From: Primulina eburnea
Taxonomy: Eukaryota; Streptophyta; Magnoliopsida; Lamiales; Gesneriaceae
Reading direction: 5' to 3'
DNA length: 64,000 nt
NCBI RefSeq assembly: GCF_022965805.1
Contig: NC_133108.1
Location: 38,510,051 to 38,574,050 of the forward strand
Below are positions 35,625-49,400 of the stretch, piece after piece. The translations under genes were made by a program, and so were the position numbers. Each line of letters starts with the position of its first letter. The stretch's first letter is position 1. The notes beneath the pieces were generated by a model that had not been told where the DNA came from, did not search any database, and was given only the letters and a program-made list of their open reading frames with translations.

Positions 35625-36778
35625 TAATTTTGAATGAAAATAATTGAAAATCAATACTGCTTTCTAGATGAGTAATTTCAAATGTCTCCACGCAAATATA
35701 GCACAATAGTCGACATATGATTATCTTGAGGAAAAACTCTGATTTATAATTTCTATTTTTTCTAATTTATATTTGTAACCAAATATAATGATTGATACCA
35801 AAATTTTAAGGAGCCGTGATGCAAATATAATTTCTCTTGGAAAAATATATTGTTGGCCTTCAAAATTAACTTTCTCATGTGTCAATCTTGTGAGACACAT
35901 GGAAAATATTTTTTTTCACAAAAAATATCACTTTTTATTGTTAATATGAAAATAATTGACACGCATATCACAAAAACCTGCACTTTTTATTGTTTATATT
36001 CCATCACATAAGATTTTTTTTACTAAATATTATGAGATTATGTTTACTAATATTAATGCGTATGATGATTACATCAAAATATATAAATTATAATGCATAT
36101 AGAAATACTTTTCATCTAAATCCTTCAAACAAACCAGAAAAAAAACAAAAAAAATTAATATCTCGGACAAAAAAACTTGGCATGGTCTGCATGAGGTGAA
36201 CTCTATACCCACTTGATTGAGCTGTCAATGTTGCAGCATTGCATGTTACGCATACAATTCAACCACAATCATCTCAGCAATATCTTCTTAGAAAATTCCA
36301 AAACTAAAGCTGTCACAATTTTTTTTGGATAAAACCCGTTTCAAGAATTTTATGAAGAGAACTTTACAGTATTTCCAAGTTTAAAACTAATATATTTACA
36401 TATTTATTATCTATAAAATTTAGATTTTTCAAGAATTTCACCAAAAGGTTGCAGAATAAATGCATAAAATTATTGAAAGTGAAAATGGAAGGTGTCTTTG
36501 GTGTATAGATTTATCGAACGTTAAAATTCATTTTTTTCAGCCATGAGTGGCTTCGGTATGGAAATCTAGATCTAACCCAAAACTTGAGACGTTATTGTCA
36601 GATATGCGACAAGTAATGAGTAAACTCATGTTTCTGTATAGATATGTAAAATTTAAAAATTGTGAAATTATATGAAGACATGGTGTGACTTTGATACAAC
36701 ACAAGACTAGGGGAGTAGGGGACTATAACACTAAAACTCACATCACAGAATAAATATAAACAAAGTTTGTCCAAAGTT

Positions 36779-39700
36779 ATGAAACTCTCTTCTCCACACA
36801 CCACATACACTGGCATGGCTTCATTTTCATCAGTGATGTTTCTGCTACTAATTCTCAATGCCACTGTAATTCTATCAGCAGCATCACTTCCAGCTTATTT
36901 TCCCGGGCTTCTCCAGTCTTCACTAGAGAAGAGTGGAAAGATTTCGAAGCCAAAAACACCATACGAAACCCGTTATTTTCCTCAAATCTTAGATCACTTC
37001 ACATTTAATCCCAAGAGTTACAAGATTTTCTATCAGAAGTACCTGATCAACAGCCAGTACTGGCAAAGGGGAGCCCCCATCTTTGTTTACACTGGGAATG
37101 AAGGAGATATTGATTGGTTTGCTGAAAACTCTGGCTTCCTACTTGACATTGCTCCGAAATTTCATTCCCTCTTAGTTTTCATCGAGGTATCATGAAAGTT
37201 CCAAATTTCATTCGTCTCTCAGCCACTACATAATAAGCTGCATGTCGCCAATCTAAAGGGCCTTTTAAATATGTGCACGTGGCTCAGCATTCTGCACTTG
37301 TATGAAAATGGTCTCTTTTTAAGACCTGAAGCATGATGTTTGATTATAAGGCTTATTTTTTTTTTATTTTTTTTTGGTGATAAATTCCGACTTTTAGCAT
37401 AGGTTCTATGGAGAATCACTACCTTTTGGGAAGAACTCTTACAAGTCCGCAAAGACATTGGGATACTTGAATTCACAGCAAGCATTGGCTGATTTCGCAG
37501 TTCTGATAAGAAGTTTGAAGCAAAACTTATCTTCTGAGGCATCCCCTGTTGTGGTTTTTGGAGGATCCTATGGAGGCAGTGAGTCCAAATTGTATTCCCT
37601 TCCATAATATAATATGTTTACCAAAAAGAAACGTGATATTTTAACTTTCCATAAAAAAATTATAAACTCGGGTTCCTCACTCCACAGTCATTAGAAGTGA
37701 AGTTTTCTGGTGAGACTTCTGCGGCTCTTCATGTGGATTTTGTTCTCATATGCACTGCATTCTTGGCCTTGCCAGCTAATTGGGTTTTTGGAATTTTTCT
37801 CGTTTTGCATTCAAATATTTGTCCTTTGTTTGTTCTGTTTCTTGATATGATATCAATTATTATGGTTGATTGGCACCATGGTTTCTCGCTAATGCAATTT
37901 TTTTAGCTCAAACAAAGTATTTTTTTTGTTTGCAGTGCTTGGTGCTTGGTTTAGGCTAAAATACCCACATATAGCCATTGGAGCACTGGCATCCTCTGCC
38001 CCAATCTTGCAATTTGATAGCATTACTCCATGGTCTAGCTTCTATGATGCTGTTTCTCAAGATTTCAAGGTTTTCTCTAAAATCAAAACAAAAAATTAGT
38101 GAACTCACCATATAAAAAAGGCTAAGAAAAAAAAATGTTGGAATAAACTCGTTTTCGACAGGATGCAAGTTTAAATTGCTATGAAGTGATAAAGGGGAGT
38201 TGGGCAGAAATGGATGCTATTTCGACGGATAAAGAAGGTTTAGCTCAACTTAGCCGCCATTTCAGAGCTTGCAAGTAAGATTTCATAAAGAAAAACGATT
38301 TTTTTATTGGATAGCGCTAATTTCTTCTAGTGTCTTCCGTGGCTGCCTCTATGATAAACATAAGAAATATAGATAGTATCTGGGGTGCTGTATAGTTTCA
38401 AATATTTCAAGTGCACCTAATACTATAATACTATATGAGTAGGTCTCTTGTGAGACGGTCTCACGGATATTTATCTGTGAGACGGGTCAACCCTACCCAT
38501 ATTCACAATAAAAAGTAATAAAATGTAATACTTTTTCATTAATGACCCAAATAGATATCTGTTTCACAAAATACGACCCGTGAGACCGTCTTACACAAGT
38601 TTTTGTCATACTATATAGAACTTTTGCTATAGCGTTCGGTTATATAACTGGTCTCAAAGCGACTTTGTCGTGTATTTGATTTCCACGAGTTGCAACATAG
38701 TGCAGGGGAATAGTCCCAAAATAATCATTGATCCAATTGCCTTGTGTGGCTACCTACATTACAAAGCAACTGAAATATGATGCTTGTACTACTCTAGGAC
38801 TTACAAGCTATAGTTTTTGCCTTAATGGCAAACTGCTTGGAACTATACTTTTAGTTGAACAAATTAAGTTGTCTGTAAAAATGTGTGCCTCGTGTTCCAG
38901 AGAAGTTACTTCAATTGAATCGGCCCGGAACTGGCTATGGGAAGCCTTCGTTTACACAGCGATGGTTAATTATCCAACACAAGCTAACTTTATGAAGCCA
39001 CTACCAGCCTACCCTGTGACAGAGGTGCGGCGTGGATCGCCTATATATTATTCATTACGACAGACAACTGGTTTTTGAAGATTTTCGGATCCCTGGAATT
39101 GATTTATAACTTCCCTTTTCTTTTTCTGAGAAGATGTGTAAGATCATCGATGGATCTAAGCCAGGAGAAACCAAACTTAACAGAGTTTTCGCGGCTGCTA
39201 GCTTGTATTATAACTACTCGAAAACTGAAAAATGCTTCATGTTAGAAGATGAAACCGATGATCATGGCCTTCATGGTTGGGACTGGCAGGTTGATGAAAT
39301 TCCTGAATAACAAACTATACCGAAATGCTAAATAAATTCATATGTTTTTTAATTTGTTTTCTTGATGTTCAAACGATGTTTAGGCATGTACAGAGATGGT
39401 TATGCCAATGATAGTTTCAAACGAGAGCATGTTTCCTCCATCTTCATTCAGTTACGAAGATTATGCTACCGATTGCTCGAAAAAGTATGGAGTGAGGCCC
39501 CGGCGTCATTGGATCACCACTGAATTTGGTGGAACTGTGAGTACACAATTCAAATTCAAGAAGTTAATGTCCTCATTTGGTATTTCTTAATTTTTAATGA
39601 TATATTATATGTTAACAAATAAGAAGGTTATGTTCAAAGTAATGTAAAATCTAAATGCAGAATTTATAGCCCATATGAATACTAATAGTTAAGCCATTTT

Positions 39701-40526
39701 TATTGATGCGATGATCATCAGAAGTTAATGTGCCAAAATAAATCATGTTCTTGAAAAACAGTTGTTTTCTTCAAGATTTTAATGTTAGAAGCTTACTTCT
39801 CTTCATATGTTAAACTCCGGATGCTATACAGAACATTGAACAAGTTCTGAAGAGATTTGGCAGCAATATTATATTTTCCAATGGATTACAAGACCCGTGG
39901 AGTAGAGGCAGGTCAGTTGGAAAGAAACTGTGTAATTTACTAGAGACATTTTCGTAGCTTTGAGATTATTCTTGAAATGGATACACAAACACATACCCAT
40001 ATATGATGTTAGCATAACCGATGTGAAACCATGATATTACAATCTCTTGTTTTTAAGAACGTCTGCCCCATCAATATACTTGCATTAGGAATTTTGAGGT
40101 GGCTCCTACATGGTCGAGAGGAGCATCCAGGCATGACCCGAGCTCGGATATCATGTTGATGTATCTGAGCTGATGTATTATGCAGCCACACGTCATTGAT
40201 TAGCATTGCGTTTAATTACTTATCTGATAAATATCGTTTTGGCTATATCTAGTGTTTTGAAGAACATATCTGCTAGCATTGTGGCACTTGTGGCAGAACA
40301 AGGTAGTTTTTCAGCTAACAACTCTCTCATCTCTCAAAGAATCGAATGCTTTCCATTAGTATTGCTGATGCTTATATCTCACTTGCTCGAAACAGGAGCA
40401 CACCACACAGATTTACGTGCTGCGACGAGCAGCGATCCCGAATGGCTGATTCATCAGAGAAATCAAGAAGTTGAGATCATCAAGAAATGGATATCAGATT
40501 ATCATCTTGATATGAAGCAGGAATGA
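36779..40526 (+). CDS. Lysosomal Pro-X carboxypeptidase-like, peptidase family S28
   Basis: Ten exons: 36779-37186, 37398-37578, 37936-38069, 38162-38274, 38901-39024, 39134-39289, 39384-39536, 39832-39911, 40253-40302 and 40396-40526. They sum to exactly 510 codons (509 residues), close to known S28 enzymes. A hydrophobic signal peptide covers about residues 13-40. Then [18 protein letters not shown] and [17 protein letters not shown], typical of the family, [11 protein letters not shown], and the nucleophile Ser in GGSYGGMLAAW. The acid Asp is in [10 protein letters not shown] and the His in GAHHTDL. It should cleave C-terminal residues after proline, in the vacuole, apoplast or secretory pathway. 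Start chosen at ATG 36779 because the upstream in-frame TTG is not an initiator. Intron 4 carries a MITE. No lesion seen. Confidence 0.94.
38440..38608. mobile_element. MITE copy 2, inside carboxypeptidase intron 4
   Basis: Starts TAGGTCTCTTGTGAGACGG and ends CCGTCTTACACAAGTTTTTG. The middle has GGGTCAACCCTACCCATATT and AAAAAGTAATA, nearly identical to copy 5. It sits well inside the intron, away from both splice sites. Confidence 0.85.
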
Positions 40527-40745
40527 ACAGCCTGGTCATGTAATATCTGCATCAAGTTAAAGTGCAAAAAACATGGTACAAAAAGCGATCATGTCTTGTG
40601 GCACAATCACTATGTTGAATCTTTTGAAATGTCCCATCTCTTTACAAACTGATATTCTGATTATAAATTCGTAAATGTTTCATTGGCTTAAAAAATTTAT
40701 GAAAACTATACTTACCTAAATTACATCACTCTCCATTTTATTTAG

Positions 40746-40927
40746 AGTGGATTTCTTATGAGACGGTCTCACGAATCTTTATCTGTTAGACGAGCCAATC
40801 CTACCGATATTCATAATAAAAAGTAATATTCTTAACATAAAAAGTAATAATTTTTTATGGATGACCCAAATAAGAGATCTGTCTCACAAAATACGACCAG
40901 TAAGACCGTCTCACGCAAGTTTTTGCC
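40746..40927. mobile_element. MITE copy 3
   Basis: Starts GTGGATTTCTTATGAGACGG and ends GACCGTCTCACGCAAGTTTT. Shares GAGCCAATCCTACCGATATT and CATAATAAAAAGTAATA with the other copies. About 220 bp downstream of the carboxypeptidase stop codon. Confidence 0.8.
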
Positions 40928-41589
40928 TTTTATTTATTAGTTTTAGCAAAAAAAAATCAAAATATTAAGGGATTTAAAGGGATTTGTTTTAATCATGAAG
41001 CATGCATATATCTGTTGTTAAAACAAAAATATTATCATTTGAGCTTATTCTACCTTAACTTAATTAAGACATGGATGAAATTCTTGCTCTAATTTATTAT
41101 ATACTATTACCTGATGCGCGCGTGACATATTTTTTAAATTCTTTTATAATTTTAATAAAATTTTGTAATTAATCGAATATATATTATAAAATAAGATAAT
41201 ATTATTATTAAATTATGTCACTCGTTTCATTTATTTCTTAAAATTATTTTTTTATCTTCTTAACACCGATAGATTTATATACATATAAGAGCATGGATAG
41301 AGACAGTTGTTTTCCAATTGTGAATCGACAAAATTACCATCACGTAAACCATCTTTTATGTATACATCATGAAACACAAAATGAGTAATTTTGTAAAGTA
41401 GTTTAATTATTAGGCATAAATGATGCAAAACGAAATTGTTATCTTGACCCATCAAATTCATAGCATATGTACGTGACTTCCAAATTCAAATATGCCTCAA
41501 TATTTCAATTCAGATCAATTAGATCGGGAAAATTAGCCTTCAATCCTCAGTCGTCGATTTCTTTTGTGTTCAGTCTCTGGAAACTTTTT

Positions 41590-41670
41590 TAGTACCACAT
41601 TTCCACATGAAATATACCACATTTCCACATGAAGTGTACCACATTTTGTATGACATAGTACCACAATTTT
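41590..41670. repeat. Short tandem repeat, TACCACATTTCCACATGAA unit
   Basis: Two near-identical units of about 24 bp followed by two degenerate units (TACCACATTTTGTATGA and TACCACAATTTTGTGAG). Confidence 0.7.
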
Positions 41671-42445
41671 GTGAGTAGAGAGTGAACCCAAAGAAATTTT
41701 TTGATTGGGGATTTTTCACCAACTTTCCGTTAACTAATCATTTCTAACTTCTCATTTTTTCAAAGACTCATTTTCTATGCATTAATACAAATCAATTTTG
41801 CTAAAATAAATCTTCATCATCAGGTAACAACTCCTCCGTGCCTCAAGAAAAACAAAGAATTTTGTGGATTGAAGGTAATGTTTTCCAATTGTGAATTGGA
41901 AAAACTAACCCGACATCTTCACTTTGATGTGCAAACCATAATATATTACATAGATATTTTGGTCAATTTATTTATGTACGAGGGGCATATATTGAAAAAA
42001 AAATTGCAGAGTAACAATTAGGGATTGATAAATATATCAGGATATTTTGGTCAAACTAATTAGAACATCTTGATTTTTTTTTAAATTTATAGTTCACTAC
42101 TATCAATGATTGTAATAGAGTTTTGATATTATTTCTAATTAAACTTCTAGAATAATCTAAAATAAAATTTTAATTGTGAATTTAATACATAAAATTAATC
42201 AAAGATAAGCTCGAATAACTCAAAAGTTATACATCACTAAAATAAGTCAATATCATTAATTTTTTTATTATTATTAATTATTTTTCGAACTTCCCTAGAA
42301 TTAATTTGATGACATGAATGTTATTCATATATCTTAATTATTTTGCATTTTCCGAGTTGGTGTTAATTGATTTCAATCGATGGATCATAATAATAATAAT
42401 GAACCAGTGTAGATCATACATCGTTTCCAGTTCCCACACACAAAG

Positions 42446-45400
42446 ATGAACAGAAGATCTGGGGCTTGCCTGCGTTGTTGCTTGGTGATTTTCGCAGTTG
42501 TTTCTGCACTCTGTGTGTCTGGCCCGGCTCTGTACTTCAAATTCAACAAGGGTTTGAAATTCAAAGCTTCTTCAGCTTGTCCTCCGTGCGTCTGCAATTG
42601 TTCCCCGCCTCAATCCCTTCTTCAGATTGCACCTGGTATGATATCCTCAACTCTCTTGTGGTTTTTATTGTCCGATTTTCACTCATTGTGGTTTCAGTTT
42701 ATGGGTTCATGGGTCATGGTGTGATTTCTTGATTATTTGGTGTTTCTCCTGTGGTCGTATTTTTTTAATCGACTTTTATTATTTCTATGACGATTTCCTC
42801 CATACGAGAATGAAAATCTGATCTGGGTATTGCTGGATTTATTACTTCTATCTCCTTTTCTGTCCTTCCTTGACCTGGTGTTATTTGTGCCTTATGATAT
42901 CACACTCCAAGCTGCCAGTAAGTGTGGGTTCTTATTTTCTTGCAGTACAAATGGGAGCAATTTATTTACATGTGTTGATTCAAGCTTACATTCTTGTGTT
43001 GTGCACACGTTTAGTTTGTCTTGCGATCACCAAATCACAGTATTGTGTTGGGAAGTGTAGTGCTCGTGAGAAACCCACGTGATGCAAGAATGGCCACTAG
43101 CATAGTAAATGCCCTTGATTCGTAGCTCACCGTTGGTAGGTTTTGGAAGTTAAGAAAGGTTGATCAAGATAACAAATCTGAAAAGATCGCTTCAAGATAT
43201 TATGAAAGATGATGCAATTAGATGATATCCCATGTTTTTTGAAGTTAATAAAATTTATCTCATTGGATGAGTTGGCATATAGCTTGTACATGGTTATGAT
43301 TGTTGTAGCTTATCACTTCAATGATAATAAAATTAAAGGATAGATGGGATTGGTTTTTGTCTCAACTGCAGAATTAAAGCGAAATTAGTACTTTTCCTCT
43401 TATATCTTGTGGCTTAAATAGCGAGTAGTTTTTCTGAATGACCTTGCAATATTGCAAGGGGGTTCTGAGCAGTGTTGTAATCGTTTTAATTTTATTAAGG
43501 TATAACGAAACAGACAAAAAATGGAATAAATCAGGGAATATATAGTAACATCAGGTTTGTGACCTTCCTTTTCTGTCTCTACTTAATTGCTTGTATGCAA
43601 GGTTGCAACTAAGTTGTTGCCAGAGGGACAATATTGTCCATTTAAATGAACTCTTGATACTTGAAATAGCATGTTCCCTGCATCTTAGCTATCATCCAGA
43701 CAATCTATAGATCATCATTATCTGCAATCTTACATTCATTCTGTCACGAGTTCTACTGTTTATTTTCTTTTCGAATCTCATTTCACTCGAAATAGAACTA
43801 TTACTGACAAAACTAGTGAACAATTTTCCCCAAAAACCGAATATATTCTTCTGCAAATATTTTATATTTGACTCCTAAACTCTAATCCTGTGTCACTCAG
43901 TACAAATGCTGTTTCTTATTGTTCCCATCTATTATTGTATGGATACCTCGCAACAATTTGCTAATGTATAGACAATGAGATTCCATTGACAAGGGCCAAT
44001 TCCAATAGTCTTCAAGAATATCCTGATGTTTTATACGTTTCTGTGATATGTTCTTTGATATAAGGATATCAAATGGACCATTTTTTGGCTCATAGGTCTA
44101 GACATATATCCGAACTCAGATTGATAAATATTTTATGAAGTTGTGCATTTCTAGAGTAGTTGCTAGACCATGTATCTCCTTTCACACTGTGCATAGTTTG
44201 TATTGTATCTTTAATAACTATGTGAATGGTTTTTATGCGAGATATTAGAAGATTGACGTGGCTATTCAGTTTAATTGTAAAAGATGCATTTACTTGCTAT
44301 AAATTGTGAACAGCCTCAATCTTAATGTTCGCAGGTTGCAGTAGGAGGATTGAGGGGTGATTGAATCAATATTTTGTTAATCCAACTGACATTTGTTGTT
44401 ACGCTGTTTTGTATCATTTTCGTATCTGTAATATGTTGGATTGTCAGAGAACATTTCTGCATATTTTTCACGCACTTCTAGTTCTTTTACTTTCATTTCC
44501 TACTTAATTTATTTTTCTTGTCTAATTACATTTTAAAACTCAAATTATTTAATTCCTCTTGTTCTGAATCCGAAAACACGACTTTGTTAATGCTTTCAAC
44601 TTTGTTTTTCTTTTTCTGCAGGGTTGGCTAATCTTTCTGTTACAGGTAAGGATTGTGTTGAAAGCATCTGTCGTCCCCCCACCCCGCACCCTAACCCCTA
44701 TCATATCATTTTGAAGCAATTCTGGTAAAATGTGCACTGTACGATGGTAGCCAAGATTCTAAACCATGGCACCAACTGCTTTAATTTCATTTATTTCTTC
44801 TTCTTTTGATTGTCTAGTCAACTTCATAGGCTGAAATTACAGCTTTATATCTCTCTTTTGTTTTTGTGTTTTCTGGAAAATAAATGTTTTTTGGAAAATG
44901 TATTGGAGCATGTGATATGCTTGTTTGATTTTATTTTCTGAAGTAGAGATATTTTTTTCAATTGTAGATATCATATCATGTCGAGTTTAAGTTAGTGATT
45001 TCTCATTATAAATGTATAGTTTTTAAATAACATATGTAGTATGTCAGAATTCAATTATAGTAAAATAATATAGTATTTTTGGGGAGTAGAGAATAGCTAA
45101 GTTAGAAGGTGGTGAGATTTGAAAATGGGTAGAAAGGAATCGTGGATAGATAATGAAAATTAGAATATAATTTTTGGATTCATTTTCAAGATCGGTGAGG
45201 GTATAATAGATGAAACCAAACATGCTCAATGTTATGATCTTTTGATATTTGAATTTCAGTTGGCTAAATCATAGCTTCTTTTCTGAATCATAAATGAATT
45301 GATCAACAAATTTTCATTGACAGATTGTGGGAAAGATGACCCTGATCTCAAGGAGGAGATGGAGAAGCAATTCGTGGACTTGTTATCGGAAGAGCTGAAA

Positions 45401-45625
45401 CTGCAAGAAACAGTTGATGAAGAGAATTCCCGACATATGAACCTCACCTTTGGCGAGGCAAGAAGATTGGCTTCTCAATATCAAAGGGAAGCTGAAAAAT
45501 GCAATATTGCCACAGAAACTTGTGAGGGAGCTCGGGAGCGAGCTGTGGTGCTTCTCACCAAAGAAAAAAAGATAACTTTGCTTTGGGAACGAAGAGCTCG
45601 CCAACTTGGCTGGGAAGGTGAGTAA
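42446..45625 (+). CDS. DUF1068 protein, ELMO/NKS1-type Golgi scaffold
   Basis: Three exons, 42446-42635, 44622-44645 and 45324-45625, giving 171 residues with consistent phases. Exon 2 is a 24-bp micro-exon encoding GLANLSV. The N-terminus MNRRSGACLRCCLVIFAVVSALCVSGPALYF is a basic patch plus one membrane span (about 9-31), followed by CPPCVCNC. The rest is a charged helical region (DLKEEMEKQFVDLLSEELKL, EARRLASQYQREAEKC) ending with LWERRARQLGWEGE, typical of DUF1068. In Arabidopsis, family members ELMO1-4/NKS1 are Golgi proteins that scaffold homogalacturonan synthesis and affect cell adhesion. Which paralogue this is cannot be settled here. Intron 1 is 2.0 kb. Confidence 0.9.
44622..44645 (+). 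other. 24-bp micro-exon of the DUF1068 gene
   Basis: Bounded by CTGCAG on the left and GTAAGG on the right. Its 2+21+1 phase fits exons 1 and 3 exactly; skipping it would leave the reading frame intact and remove eight residues between the membrane span region and the helical domain. Confidence 0.75.
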
Positions 45626-46439
45626 ATATAACCATAAGCCATGTATCTACTGGTCCATGATGAGAATGAAGTACTGAAAGGAAGATTATTCATTGGTAAA
45701 TCATTTGCTTTTGCTGCCTTCTACTACTTGTATCTTATATTTTGGTAGAATGTGCTAAACTGGTGCACTCAAATTCTGAAAGATGTGGAACTTATCTGGC
45801 AATTTATATGCGAGGACTTTTCTATGCGAACTTCTGGTGATAAACAACATTTTAATTAATACCTATTACTCTGGTCCCATTTTAGCAATAAGAACATTCC
45901 ATGTGACTCTTTCTTCTCTATGATTCATTTCCTCGGAGTCTCTTTCATTCGTAATATGTATGTTGTGCACAAGTTTGCATTAGACGAGACAACACTGTAT
46001 GCGTGTAAACATATCAGATGCGTCAGTACCATTTATAAATGGATTCGGAGAAAGCAATTCAATAGTAATCGTGGCAAGAAAAATTGGGGAATGTATTACT
46101 TAATTTACGTGTCTTTCCAAAGCAATCATGTATTTAAAAAAAAAAAACAAGAAACTTATTTAAAAAAAATCCTGGGAGCGACGGCTAGATTTGCCGTCAT
46201 CACCACAATGCCTTTGTTCATAATTTTGGTTACCAAGAAAGAAAGAGTCTACATCTCCTCATGATAGCACCTACACTACCGTTCTCAACTGCAATTAGAC
46301 AAGGAAAACAAATAAACAAAGATAAATTCAAGCATACTACCATGATTCAGAATGAAATCGCAGATTACATATACACAAACTCCAGAAGACAAATTTTGTT
46401 GTTTTGCACTCCACGAGAAATAGTTGTCCCTGGAGTGCA

Positions 46440-49400
46440 TCATATGCCTTGTCCGAAAGCATAATCATCAAATCTGAAGTCACAATTTGACGTCGTTTCA
46501 TCCTGTTCCTACACAAAAAACACACGAGATATTGGTATTACTCAAGGAACTAGAGATATGTATTGATATGACGAGCATGTATAGAATAACATGGTTGTGT
46601 TCTAAGTCTACAGTACCCGTTTGATCATTGCATTCATCAAATCGTCCAAGGAGTCGTAACTTTGATGAACGAAGCCACCTAGCAGCTTTGGTTGCTCCAA
46701 AAGGAAGTTCTCATTGGACCTTTCTCTAGATTCCATAGCAGATTTGTCACTCTCGTTTTGCTGCACAAGACTTAAAACACCTCCACTTGATCTGCCATTT
46801 ACAAACTCGTCCATCTTCGGCTCAAATATTCCACTATTATTGGCCAGACTATGGTTTAAGGGAGAGATGATACCATTTTCCGGATTTTGAGAATTTAAGG
46901 AACCAAAAGCATTATTTGGGTTGTGCCTGTAATTCTGCTTTTGTTCTCCCCATCTCTGGTTTGTGGTTTGATTTGTGGTCTGAGCATCACAGACCAAATC
47001 TTGGCAAGACCTCACCCTTGATACTTGAAGAGGCACTGAAGAAGCAACAATGGGGTTGTTCTGAGAATAAGAACCATTTGAAGAGTTATTGTCTCTCATA
47101 CTATTGAGAGGCAACTGAGGATGAAAAGGATTAATAGAAAGCAAAGAATTTGGCTGCATTTTGGGCAGTTCAGTGGTGTTTTGCCAGGTCTCATTATATT
47201 TACCAGGATCCAGCAGATTGGAGGAACAAGGGATACCAGTATTGAAGGATTCCGAGCTGAAAGAAGCCATGTTATTGGAAGACGGGTTTCCAAAGCCCCC
47301 AACAAGCACCATGGCATTATTTCCATCACTGTTAAACAAGTTGCTAGAGCCACCAATCGCAGCTCCCGGATCTGTAAATGTATTGGCAGCGGCAAAGATT
47401 TTTGAATCATTCATACCATTGAAATTTAGACTGCCTTTTTGTTGTATTTGATCTAGATCCAATGATGGTATCCCTTGAAATAAACTCGAATTTAAACATG
47501 GGGATGAGAGGACTGGGTGTGTTTTCCCAATCAAGTTACTAGAGTTTGGAGAATGATTCGGTTGGACTAGAGAAGATTGCGTGAGATTATGAAGGTTCAT
47601 GTTAGAAGGACTATTTAGTCCTCCCGAGTATGCCACTGGTCGCATAAGGTGATAAAGCAACATTTCCGAGTCTTCCTGGTCCAGACATAGCACGAAAATC
47701 TCCGAGCCCATCCAATGAACCCATTCGCATGAAAGGGGAATCCTTAATCCCAAAAGCAGCAGCCATATTTGCTTGTTGGGCAGTGACGTGGCTGATTCTT
47801 TTCAGGTAAAGCCTATACTTCTACAAGAAGTTAAATACATTGAGATCGAATCCTTTTATATTATTTTGGTTATACTAGCTAGCATAATAACTTAAAAATC
47901 AATTAAATTATGGATTTGATCAATGCAAAAATCATGATTTACACAAGTGAAGCATATTAAAAACAAATAATTATCGATTTAAAATCCTCATGACTAACTC
48001 ATCGAAATAATATCAAAACTAATGAAACAATAATATTGACAGTAAAATATAACTCATAATATTCAATTAAATAATATTTAACACGAATTTTTTTACATTA
48101 TGTTTTTAGAATTCTATATCACATATAATTAATTTTATATCAGACTCAATCTTTTGTAGACTCACATTGATGAATAACAATTTCTTGTTAAATACAATTT
48201 TAAAATAATAATAAATCAACATATATAATGAAATACACCTTCAGATAAAATTTTATAGTAAATATCAAATAACATAAAATAATCTGATACAATACTTATT
48301 AAATACAAATTTTAAACTATTGATATGATTTTCATCGTTAAATTTTAAATATAACTAAATAAATAAACTTTCTTAAATTAGTCAGTTTGATTTCAAAAGA
48401 ATTAAATAAAGATATTAAATATCATATGTAAAAGATCTAATACCTTGACAAATGTTAACAAATTATCATTATAATTATATTTATTACAAATATTATGTCA
48501 TATTTTGTTTTACAGTAAAAAATAACTTATGTGTCTTTTAATTACTCATTAATATATCTTTTCATGCATCATATATTTAAGATTTTAACTGATGATTGAT
48601 TTTGACAATCAAATGTATATAATTTTTTATTTATATAATTTAATAAAATAATCATGCCAATAACATATATATTTGTTATAGATAATTTTTTTTTCAAATT
48701 TTCATATATATTTTTTAATTTATACTCTTTTTTAAAATCAAAATCAAAATTATATAGGTATTACATTGTAAATTTTCACATGGATAGCTATTATCTCACT
48801 TGGAAAAAAATATATGCAAATATATAATTTTTTTACAATAAAGTAATTTTCATATACATTAGTTATGAAAAATTATTAAAAATATATATAATTTATAATT
48901 TTCATCAAACCTTCGTATATGAATCATTGTTATTATTATTATTTTTTGGGAAATTGATTATTCTAGTTCATTTCAAAGTCATAAATTTTAAAATGACCTT
49001 CTTTATTATACATTTTGTATTATGTCTTATATAATTCAAAAAAATCTAAAATATCATTTTTCTATGAACACACATGTTCTATTTTCGTGATTCATTTGTT
49101 TAATTATCTATTATTTCTCTTTTTGAGAGTTTCTTTAACATTTGTTCTGTTTTATTTAATTTATAATATATTATTTTTTTAATATTGCTTACTTAAATCA
49201 ATAAACATATTTTAATAAAATTATGAATTGTTAGTTTTAATTAGTGCATACGAAACCACCAAGTTTATAATATTCTAATTAAACCTACAAATTATCAAAA
49301 AATCACGACAATAATCAAGTCAAATATTAAAAAAAATTAAAATCAAAATTTGAGCAATCAATTCTAGACAATATATTCTAATGATTTGACATAAACAAAA

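Larger units (their letters stand above)
34018..36778. other. Intergenic DNA between FIP1-like and carboxypeptidase genes
   Basis: Starts with the 3' UTR of the FIP1-like gene. Contains a long TA tract (35091-35137), one MITE (35451-35624) and AT-rich sequence. A partial echo of the MITE (CTTGTGAGACACATGG) occurs at about 35888. No gene seen. Confidence 0.6.
40527..42445. other. Intergenic AT-rich DNA with a MITE
   Basis: 3' flank of the carboxypeptidase gene, one MITE (40746-40927), a small tandem repeat (41590-41670), and otherwise AT-rich sequence with no recognisable gene. A word TGTTTTCCAATTGTGAATYG occurs twice (about 41309 and 41879). Confidence 0.6.

Noticed and set aside
37697..37906. 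Open frame between carboxypeptidase exons 2 and 3
   Set aside because: Lies in intron 2; splicing exon 2 (ends 37578) to exon 3 (starts 37936) gives the uninterrupted S28 motif around the catalytic Ser.
42466..42732. Overlapping open frame at the DUF1068 start (88 codons)
   Set aside because: Shadow in another frame of exon 1 plus intron sequence; the chosen frame has the family N-terminus and correct splice phases.
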